A stretch of 32,139 bases of DNA, taken from the NCBI GenBank assembly GCA_016218765.1, contig JACRCZ010000038.1, positions 1 through 32,139 of the forward strand, read 5' to 3'. This stretch comes from Deltaproteobacteria bacterium (GTDB lineage: Bacteria; Myxococcota_A; Polyangia; DRWM01; JAAZOP01). The notes under the pieces are model-generated. The model worked only from the letters and a program-made list of their open reading frames with translations. It searched no databases and was not told where the DNA came from. Position 1 is the stretch's first letter; each line of letters begins with the position of its first letter. Made by a program: the position numbers and the translations under genes. Below, piece after piece: positions 17,066-23,529 of the stretch.

Positions 17066-17168
17066 GCCCCTCTCCTCCTCCCCCCCCGCCCGGTCCCGAG
17101 TCCCCCGCCCGCCTCCCGATCCGACATGGTTCCGCGGCGCAGGTCAATCGATTATGATCCGCAGCGTC
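17066..17168. promoter_or_regulatory. Divergent promoter region of glgP and the FGGY kinase
   Basis: A 103-base gap between divergent genes. On the plus strand TATGAT (17152-17157) resembles a -10 box and would put transcription start only a few bases before ATG 17169, giving a nearly leaderless mRNA. No clear -35 partner is seen. On the minus side, the purine-rich run is the glgP ribosome site. Confidence 0.35.
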
Positions 17169-18647
17169 ATGGGGGTGGTGCTTTCGCTCGATCTGGGCAC
17201 GACGACATTCAAGGCCGCGCTGTGCGACGACTCGGGCCGCCTCCTCGCCCGCTCGTCGCTCCCCGCCGACTCCGGCATGGAGTTCGACGCGGGCGACGCC
17301 TGCGACCGGGCGTTGCGCGTCGTCGCCGCTCTCGTGCGCGACGGCGGCGTCCCGCCCCGGGAGATTCTCGCGGTGGCCGTCGCGAGCCAGCGCGCGACGG
17401 TCGTCCCCGTCGGCGCCGACGGCGCGGCGTCCGCGCCGGCGATGTCCTGGCAGGACGCCCGCGCCGGGGACGCGGCCGCGGAGCCGGCCGCGACGCTCGG
17501 GGCCGAGCACTACCGCCGGGTCACCGGGCTGCCGCCGTCGTTCCTCTGGTCCGTGTCGAAGATCCTCCGGTTCCGGCGCGAGCGTCCGGAGGCGTTCGCG
17601 CGCACGGGGCGCTTCGTGCTCCTGCACGACTGGGTGCTCCACGCGCTGGGCGTCGAGGGCTTCGTCACCGACGTCGCCAACGCGTCGCTGACGGGCCTGC
17701 TCGACGTGGCGCGCGCGGACTGGAGCGACGAGATCCTGGATGCGGTGCGGCTGACCCGCGATCGGCTGTCCCGGGTCGTGGCGTCGGGCACCCGGGTCGG
17801 GAGCCTCTCCGCCGTGGCCGCAGGCGCCACCGGCCTCGAGGCCGGCACGCCGCTGGTGGCGGGCGGCGGCGACCAGCAGTGCGCCGCGCTGGGTCTGGGG
17901 GTCGTGGATCCCGGGCGGGCGGCGCTCTGCCTGGGCACCGCGGCCGTGGTGAGCTGCCCCGTGGAGCGTCCGCCGGAGGCGCCGCGGGGCGGCTTCTTCT
18001 GCACCGTCCACGTCGCGCCCGGTCGCTGGGTCCTGGAGGGGATCCACAATGCCTTCGGCGCCAGCCTGCGGTGGGCCGCCGCGGCGCTCGGCCTTCCCGG
18101 GGTCGAGGCGCTCGAGGAGCTGGCGGCGGCCGGTGCGAGCGGCGGGGTGCGGTTCGTTCCGCACCTGGCCGGGGCGGGCTCCCCGGAGATGGATGCCGGT
18201 GCCCGCGCCGCGTTCGTCGGTCTGGGACTGGAGCACGACCGTCGTACGCTGGCCCGGGCCGTGTTCGAGGGCGTCGCGCTGGAGACGCGGCGCATCCTGG
18301 AGTCGCTCGGCGCCGGCGTCCCGGTCGACCGGCTGGTCGTCTCGGGCGGCGCCAGCCGCGGGGCCCTGCTGATCCGGCTGCTGGCCGATCTCACTGGGCG
18401 GACGCTGGAGCTGTGCGAGGAGCCCGACGTCACGCTGGTCGGCGCCGCGCTCCTGGCCTGGACGGGCATCGGGCGCTTCGGCGACGCCCGGGAGGCGGCG
18501 CTGGCCCGCGCGGCTGACGTGGGCGCGATCGTCGCGCCGGCGCTGGATGCCGGCGCGCGGGATCGGCTCTACGCCGGGTATGCCGGGAGCGTCGGCGGCC
18601 TCCGGTCCGCCGCGGCCGGCGCCGCAGGGAGGGTCGGATCGTCATGA
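17169..18647 (+). CDS. FGGY-family carbohydrate kinase (xylulokinase-like)
   Basis: A 492-residue ATP-dependent sugar kinase. It has the N-terminal phosphate loop VLSLDLGTTTFKA, the catalytic Asp235 in AGGGDQQCAA, and the C-terminal ATP-site glycines in VVSGGASRG (near 393-397). The closing segment L-C-E-E-P-D-V-T-L-V-G-A-A resembles the end of the xylulokinase group. The substrate cannot be assigned; D-xylulose or a related pentulose is the closest guess. I chose ATG 17169, which gives the usual FGGY N-terminus; ATG 17154 would add five residues and neither has a strong ribosome site. The final TGA overlaps the ATG of the histidine kinase (ATGA), so the two proteins are probably made together. 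It is divergent from glgP. Confidence 0.9.
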   Translation: MGVVLSLDLGTTTFKAALCDDSGRLLARSSLPADSGMEFDAGDACDRALRVVAALVRDGGVPPREILAVAVASQRATVVPVGADGAASAPAMSWQDARAGDAAAEPAATLGAEHYRRVTGLPPSFLWSVSKILRFRRERPEAFARTGRFVLLHDWVLHALGVEGFVTDVANASLTGLLDVARADWSDEILDAVRLTRDRLSRVVASGTRVGSLSAVAAGATGLEAGTPLVAGGGDQQCAALGLGVVDPGRAALCLGTAAVVSCPVERPPEAPRGGFFCTVHVAPGRWVLEGIHNAFGASLRWAAAALGLPGVEALEELAAAGASGGVRFVPHLAGAGSPEMDAGARAAFVGLGLEHDRRTLARAVFEGVALETRRILESLGAGVPVDRLVVSGGASRGALLIRLLADLTGRTLELCEEPDVTLVGAALLAWTGIGRFGDAREAALARAADVGAIVAPALDAGARDRLYAGYAGSVGGLRSAAAGAAGRVGSS

Positions 18648-20572
18648 GCCCGCGCGACGGCCCGAACGACGACGAGCTGGAGGCCATCCGCACGGAGGCA
18701 CTGGACTTCGCGGGCATCGGCCTCTACCGCTACCGCTGGGACGGCACGGTCCTGTCCATGGATCGCGGCGCCCTGCGCATCCTGGGCCTGGAGGGCCGCT
18801 TCGCGGGACCGGAGGAGGTCGCCGGCCGGGACATCGCGGACCTGATCCGGTACGCCGGGCCGCGTGGGTTCCTCCGCGCTCGTCTCCGGGCCGAGCGGCG
18901 CGTGCGGGGCCTGGAGTACCCGTTCAAGACGCTGGACGGCGAGGAGCGGTGGGCCGAGCACGACTCGTACGTGACGGCCGATCCCGCCACGGGGGAGGAG
19001 CAGCTCCAGGTCATCATCCGCGACATCACGGGGCGCAAGCGCCTGGAGCAGGGGCTGGCGGCGGAGCACGAGCGGCTGGCGGTGACGCTCCGTTCGATCG
19101 GCGACGGAGTGATCACGACCGGCGTCGACGGTTGCGTGACGCTGGTCAACAAGGTCGCCGAGGAGCTGACGGGCTGGGTACAGGCCGATGCGCTGGGGCG
19201 ACCGTTGGACGACGTGTTCCGCATCATCGACCAGCGGACGCGCGAGCCGCGCGAGAGTCCCGTGGCGCAGGTCCTGCGCAGCGGCGCCGTCGTCGGCATC
19301 GCCAACCACACCGCCCTGCTCGCGCGGGACGGCCGGGAGCGCGTCATCGCCGACAGTGCGGCCCCGATCCGGGACCCGCAGAGCCGGATCATCGGCGTGG
19401 TGCTCGTCTTCCGCGACGTCACCGACAAGGAGCGGATGCACGCCGACATGCTGCGCATCGAGCGTCTCCAGTCGCTCGGCGTCCTGGCCGGGGGCATCGC
19501 CCACGACTTCAACAACCTCCTCGCCGCCATTCTGGGCAACGTCGGCCTGGGCAAGCTCTACGCCGGCCCCGGCAGCCAGATCGGCGACCTGCTGGAAGAG
19601 GCCGAGAAGGCGACGCTGCGCGCCAAGGATCTGACGCGCCAGCTCCTGACCTTCGCTCGCGGCGGCGAGCCGGCCCGCCGGACCACCGCCCTGGGCGCCC
19701 TCGTCCGCGACGCGGCACAGTTCGCCCTCCACGGCTCGACCTCGCGTTGCGAGTTCGACATCGCCCCCGACCTGTACCAGGCCGAGGTCGACCCCGGACA
19801 GATCTCGCAGGTCGTCCACAACCTCGTGCTCAACGCCGCCCAGGCGATGGAAGGAGGCGGGAGCATCGAAATCGCCTGCCGCAACGCCGCCGTCGCGCCG
19901 GGCGACGCGCTGCCCCTCGCCCCCGGTCCCTACGTCACCGTCGCCGTCCGGGACCACGGCCCGGGAGTCCCCGCGGACCGGCTCGCGACCATCTTCGAGC
20001 CGTATTTCACGACCAAGCCGCGCGGCACCGGCCTGGGCCTGACCATCGTGCACTCCATCGTGCTCAAGCATGACGGCCACGTCCGCGTCGAGTCCCGCGC
20101 CGGCGAGGGCAGCACCTTCGTCCTCTGGCTGCCCGCGTCCATGAACGCCGCCGAGCCGCCGCCGCCCGTCGCGCGCACCGCCCTCGGCGGCACCGGCCGC
20201 GTCCTGCTCATGGACGACGATCCCGCGGTGCTCGACGTCGCCGCCCAGATGCTCCGCCACCTGGGCTACGAGGTCGACACGGCGACCGACGGGGCGACCG
20301 CCCTCCGCCTGTACCGCGACGCCCACGCCGCCGCCCGCTCCTACGAGGCCGTACTGCTCGATCTCACCGTTCCCGGCGGCATGGGCGGCGCCGAGGCGGT
20401 ACGGCGGATCCTGGCCCTCGACCCCGAGGCCGTCGCCATCGCCTGCAGCGGCTACTCCTCCGACCCCATTCTCGCCAACCCCCGCGCCTTCGGCTTCCGC
20501 GACGCCCTGGCCAAGCCGTACGACATCTCCGCGCTCGGCCGCACCCTCGTCGCCGTCGGCCGCAAGACCTGA
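18644..20572 (+). CDS. Hybrid sensor histidine kinase with two PAS domains and C-terminal receiver
   Basis: A 642-residue soluble signalling protein with no transmembrane helix or signal peptide. Residues about 15-130 and 140-260 are PAS/PAC domains, each ending in an R/F-D-I/V-T linker motif. The phosphoacceptor domain has His287 in GGIAHDFNNLL, the form seen in NtrB-like and phage-lambda-type hybrid kinases. The ATPase domain has the N box (Asn397), DHGPG (Asp437) and GTGLGL. A receiver domain follows (about 515-640), with the acidic pocket MDDD, phosphoacceptor Asp573 in LLDLTVPGG, and Lys624 in AKPYD. The start overlaps the FGGY kinase stop. An intracellular signal, perhaps metabolic given the neighbours, is inferred; a downstream partner is not visible here. 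Confidence 0.95.
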   Translation: MSPRDGPNDDELEAIRTEALDFAGIGLYRYRWDGTVLSMDRGALRILGLEGRFAGPEEVAGRDIADLIRYAGPRGFLRARLRAERRVRGLEYPFKTLDGEERWAEHDSYVTADPATGEEQLQVIIRDITGRKRLEQGLAAEHERLAVTLRSIGDGVITTGVDGCVTLVNKVAEELTGWVQADALGRPLDDVFRIIDQRTREPRESPVAQVLRSGAVVGIANHTALLARDGRERVIADSAAPIRDPQSRIIGVVLVFRDVTDKERMHADMLRIERLQSLGVLAGGIAHDFNNLLAAILGNVGLGKLYAGPGSQIGDLLEEAEKATLRAKDLTRQLLTFARGGEPARRTTALGALVRDAAQFALHGSTSRCEFDIAPDLYQAEVDPGQISQVVHNLVLNAAQAMEGGGSIEIACRNAAVAPGDALPLAPGPYVTVAVRDHGPGVPADRLATIFEPYFTTKPRGTGLGLTIVHSIVLKHDGHVRVESRAGEGSTFVLWLPASMNAAEPPPPVARTALGGTGRVLLMDDDPAVLDVAAQMLRHLGYEVDTATDGATALRLYRDAHAAARSYEAVLLDLTVPGGMGGAEAVRRILALDPEAVAIACSGYSSDPILANPRAFGFRDALAKPYDISALGRTLVAVGRKT

Positions 20573-20573
20573 C

Positions 20574-20646
20574 CCACCAGCTACCAGCCTCCAAGCCTGC
20601 CCTGACCCTTGCCTGCCCCGAGCGCAGTCGAGGGGCCGAAGGGCCA
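20574..20646. repeat. Two short-period elements after the histidine kinase stop
   Basis: Starting two bases after the stop, degenerate 7-bp units (ccaccag, ctaccag, cctccaa) run into a second motif at 20611-20646. That motif contains ccccgagcgcagtcgagggg, a sequence style I know from dispersed extragenic repeats of several environmental bacteria. Function unknown. Confidence 0.5.
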
Positions 20647-20690
20647 CCAGCCAAGTTGACACCTCCCTGTCGCCGCGCTACCCGTGCTCC

Positions 20691-21578
20691 ATGACGCGCG
20701 CCTACAGGATCGATGCGAAGTTGTGCCGCGGCGACGGCCTCTGCGTCGCCGTGTGCCCCAAGCGGGTGCTCGAGATCGCCGAGGGGAAGGCCCGGGCGGT
20801 CGAGGGTCGCGTGCGGCACTGTCTCCTGTGCGGACAGTGCATGGCGGTCTGCGTCCACGACGCGATCGAGGTCGAGGGCTTGTCGCGCGCCGATTTCCCG
20901 CCGCTGCGCCGGCACGCCTTCGCGCCGGAGGATTTCGAGACGTTCCTGGCCGAGCGGCGCTCGGTCCGCACGTTCAAGGACCAGCCCGTTTCCCGCGAGC
21001 TGCTCGAGCGCATCGCCCGCGCCGCCGCGTTCGCGCCGATGGGCTTTCCCCCGCACTCGACCTCCATCCTGATCTTCGACCGGCGCGAGGACCTCGATCG
21101 GCTCGCCGCCGAGCTGCGCCGGGGCTACGGCAAGCTGCTCGACATGTATCGCAATCCGTTCCTCCGCCTGATCATCCGCCTCAAGCGCGGCGCCGAGACG
21201 ATGCACGCGATGCGCACGCACGTGCTCCAGATCGTCGAGGAGGACAACGAGCGTTTCCGGGAGCGGGGCGAGGACGGGTACCTGTACGGGGCGCCGGCGC
21301 TGCTCCTGTTCCACGCGAACCGCTGGAGCGTCGCGTACCAGGAGAACGCGATGCTCGTCGCGGCCTACGCCATGCTCGAGGCCCAGGCGCTGGGACTGGG
21401 TTCCACCGTCCTCAGCATCGTCCCCCCGCTGATCAACAACATGCCCGGCATGCGCGAGCCCTACGGCCTGGGCCAGGACGACGTCGTCGTGCTCGGCCTC
21501 ATCGTCGGCCACCCGAAATACAAGTACCACCGCGCCATCGAGCGCAAGCTGGCCGGCGTCCGCTACCTCCGCCCCTGA
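20691..21578 (+). CDS. Ferredoxin-nitroreductase fusion protein
   Basis: A 295-residue redox protein. The N-terminus (1-60) is a 2[4Fe-4S] ferredoxin-like domain. Its first motif is Cys12-x2-Asp15-x2-Cys18-x3-Cys22-Pro, with Asp in the usual second-cysteine position. The second motif is a full Cys44-x2-Cys47-x2-Cys50-x3-Cys54. Residues about 83-295 form a nitroreductase (FMN-binding) domain, starting FLAERRSVRTFKDQPV, with a central YGAPALLLF strand and the typical late LGLGSTVLS segment. Such fusions transfer electrons from the clusters to FMN and act on unknown small molecules. ATG 20691 has no strong ribosome site, but it is the only start upstream of Cys12 that gives the usual N-terminus. 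The gene is single, with no operon partner close by. Confidence 0.88.
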   Translation: MTRAYRIDAKLCRGDGLCVAVCPKRVLEIAEGKARAVEGRVRHCLLCGQCMAVCVHDAIEVEGLSRADFPPLRRHAFAPEDFETFLAERRSVRTFKDQPVSRELLERIARAAAFAPMGFPPHSTSILIFDRREDLDRLAAELRRGYGKLLDMYRNPFLRLIIRLKRGAETMHAMRTHVLQIVEEDNERFRERGEDGYLYGAPALLLFHANRWSVAYQENAMLVAAYAMLEAQALGLGSTVLSIVPPLINNMPGMREPYGLGQDDVVVLGLIVGHPKYKYHRAIERKLAGVRYLRP

Positions 21579-21587
21579 TCTTCCCCC

Positions 21588-21628
21588 CTTTGCGTTCTTT
21601 GCGGCCCTTGGCGCTCTTGACGCGAAAC
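21588..21628. repeat. Four 9-bp units, nine bases after the nitroreductase stop
   Basis: The units ctttgcgtt, ctttgcggc, ccttggcgc and tcttgacgc stand in register and end in gaaa. The array belongs to the same style as the segment inserted in the SLOG-like gene (6277-6384). It lies between the nitroreductase stop and the next lipoprotein gene. Confidence 0.75.
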
Positions 21629-21685
21629 CCGGACTCCCGACCCCGGGATTGCACCCCGGCCCTTCACACCGTATCGTGGTCGACG

Positions 21686-22528
21686 ATGATCGTCGCCGTT
21701 CGCCGGACCATCCTCCCGCCGGCCGCGATGCTCGCCGGGTGCCTGGGCTGCATGCTCCAGTCCGGGGGCGAGTTCGCGCCGGACGAGGGCGACCCCGAGG
21801 CGGCGGTTCACGACGGCGGATGGGATGGCGACGGTGACGTCGGCCGCGACGACACGCGGGGCGACGTGCCGCGCGAGGACGCCGTGCCCGACGACGCGTC
21901 CGTCGAGGACGGCGAGTCCGACGACGCTTCCCCGGACGACACGCCGACCGACGACGCGCCGGACGACGATGCCGCCGAGGACGCCGCGCCCGACGACGCG
22001 GGCGGCGAGGTCCCCTGCCCGCCCGGCGTGCCCGAGGCGTGCAACGGCCTGGACGACGACTGCAACGGCTCCGTGGACGACGGCATGGAGTGTGCGCTGG
22101 GCACGGTCTCTCCTTGCGGCCCGTGCGCCCTGGGCCGGAAGACCTGCACGTCGTCCTGCACCTGGTCTCCCTGCGTGACGCCGGCAGACGCCTGCAGCCC
22201 CGGCGCGAGCGAGTCCTGCACGCCGCCGGCGTGCGCCGTCGGGCACCACACCTGTCAGCCGACCTGTGCATGGGGCGCCTGCGTCGCGGATCACTCGGAC
22301 TGCACGCCCGGCACGACCCGCGGCTGTTCGCTTCCGGACTGCGGCAGCGGGACCCAGGCGTGCCGGCCCGACTGCACCTGGGGCGGCTGCGACGGGACGT
22401 GCAGCGGCGGCCGGAGCTGCTGCCCCGGCGACGGCTGCTTCGACCTGGACTGGACCGACCAGCACTGCGGCGACTGCGCCACGAGCTGCGGCTTCTTCTC
22501 CATCTGCTGGGACGGCCACTGCACGTAG
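21686..22528 (+). CDS. Asp-rich lipoprotein with MopE-type metal-binding motif and Cys-rich repeats
   Basis: A 280-residue exported protein with lipobox L-A-G-C (Cys19). Residues about 30-108 are an extremely acidic stalk made of short Asp-Asp-Ala/Thr repeats. Next comes EACNGLDDDCNGSVDDG, the Asn/Asp motif of the MopE-like putative metal-binding family (Ca or Cu binding is known for some members). The rest consists of Cys-rich units with repeated patterns C-T-W-x-x-C and C-x-P-x-C-x-x-G, ending in HCGDCATSCGFFSICWDGHC. This composition is typical of myxobacterial surface proteins. ATG 21686 lacks a strong ribosome site but starts a normal leader. The gene converges on the small barrel gene after 47 bases. 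A role in metal binding or surface display is inferred. Confidence 0.83.
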   Translation: MIVAVRRTILPPAAMLAGCLGCMLQSGGEFAPDEGDPEAAVHDGGWDGDGDVGRDDTRGDVPREDAVPDDASVEDGESDDASPDDTPTDDAPDDDAAEDAAPDDAGGEVPCPPGVPEACNGLDDDCNGSVDDGMECALGTVSPCGPCALGRKTCTSSCTWSPCVTPADACSPGASESCTPPACAVGHHTCQPTCAWGACVADHSDCTPGTTRGCSLPDCGSGTQACRPDCTWGGCDGTCSGGRSCCPGDGCFDLDWTDQHCGDCATSCGFFSICWDGHCT

Positions 22529-22575
22529 CCTCCCCGGCGACCGCTCGTCCGCTCGCTTCCGCCCGACCGCTCGCC

Positions 22576-23250
22576 CTAGATGCTGTACGCCAGCCCCAGA
22601 TGGAACGCCGCCTCGATCGTGAACAGGTCCTGGTTCATGTCGAGCGCCTCGTCCGGCTGCGCCTTGCCGAAGCGGCACAGGACGTCCGGACCGCCCTTGA
22701 TGTTGAAGTGCGGGCCCGCGTAGAAGACGAAGCCCAGGTCCAGCTTCACCGCGCCGCCGTAGAGGTTGCCGTCGATGCTCCGGCCGGTTCCCGCCGGAGT
22801 CGACGTGACCCCGTAGAACCCGCCCGCGCCCACGCCCGGCGCGAAGAACATCCCGTAGCCCAGGCGCACATAGTAGTTCGCCATCAGGATGCCCAGGAAA
22901 CCGACGTTGCTGCTCGAAACCTCGCTCTCCACCCCTGCTGCCGTGGTCGTCGTTCCGAGCTTGCCGTAGAAGATCTGCAGGTTGGCGGCCAGGCTGAAAT
23001 TGTCGGCGAGGACGAACCGCGGGGTGATGCCGCCCACGTACGTCGCCTGCAGGATCGCGACGCCGTTCTGGTCGTCGCCGGTGCTGTCGTAGCGCACGAG
23101 CAGCATGTTATCGATGCCGAACTCGAGCACCCCGCCGGCGATGGCGCTGATGCCGTCGGTGCCGGGGGTGATCGTCTGCATCGCCGCGGCGCCTTTCGGC
23201 AATGCCAACACGGCCATCAACGGGATCGCGGCCAGGATCATCTTCTTCAT
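22576..23250 (-). CDS. Small exported protein, probable outer-membrane beta-barrel
   Basis: A 224-residue protein with a clear signal peptide (MKKMILAAIPLMAVLALPKGAAA). The mature part has alternating aromatic/hydrophobic strands separated by short Gly/Thr/Asn turns: MLLVRYDS, NGVAILQATYVGGITPRF, NLQIFYGKLG, LMANYYVRLGYGMFF, AVKLDLGFVFYAGPHFN and AAFHLGLAYSI. It ends with an aromatic-flanked strand but no terminal Phe. This is the pattern of eight-stranded barrels of the OmpA/OprF or porin-like class, but no family motif is visible. ATG 23250 has a good GGGAGGT site. The upstream region up to the radical SAM gene holds tandem repeats. Function unknown. Confidence 0.75.
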   Translation of the reverse strand: MKKMILAAIPLMAVLALPKGAAAMQTITPGTDGISAIAGGVLEFGIDNMLLVRYDSTGDDQNGVAILQATYVGGITPRFVLADNFSLAANLQIFYGKLGTTTTAAGVESEVSSSNVGFLGILMANYYVRLGYGMFFAPGVGAGGFYGVTSTPAGTGRSIDGNLYGGAVKLDLGFVFYAGPHFNIKGGPDVLCRFGKAQPDEALDMNQDLFTIEAAFHLGLAYSI

Positions 23251-23351
23251 CGGGACCTCCCTTTCCGTGAGCGCCACGCAAGCAGATCGCACCCGCCGAG
23301 TCAACGCGCGCCACCCCCCGATCGTGCACTTCCGCGCACCTCTCCCCCGCA

Positions 23352-23454
23352 CCCCCCGACTCGCCCCGTTCGACCCACCCCCCGACTCGCCCCGTTCGAC
23401 CCACCCCCCGACTCGCCCCGTTCGACCCACCCCCAACTCGTCCCAGACGACCCA
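23352..23454. repeat. 26-bp tandem repeat between divergent genes
   Basis: Three identical 26-bp units (each six C, then gactcgccccgttcgaccca) occupy 23352-23429, and a degenerate 25-base fourth unit follows to 23454. The array sits between the start of the barrel gene (minus) and the radical SAM gene (plus), so it may lie in or near their promoters. There are no spacers, so it is not a CRISPR. Confidence 0.9.
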
Positions 23455-23529
23455 CCCTTCGCCCCCCCTCCGTTTGACCATCGCCGCACTCCCGGTCATC
23501 CTGACGTCGCTGCGAAACGGAGGTGCTCC

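Noticed and set aside
14199..18236. A very long minus-strand open frame across glgP and the FGGY kinase
   Set aside because: It overlaps two certain genes in other frames and its protein is low-complexity Arg/Ala/Gly-rich, as expected of a shadow frame.
20611..20646. Intrinsic terminator after the histidine kinase
   Set aside because: The arms pair poorly and no T-tract follows.
20656..20661. TTGACA as a -35 box before the ferredoxin-nitroreductase gene
   Set aside because: No acceptable -10 sequence lies 16-18 bases downstream in the GC-rich leader.
23352..23454. Possible CRISPR array
   Set aside because: The 26-bp units are directly adjacent with no unique spacers, and no cas genes are near.
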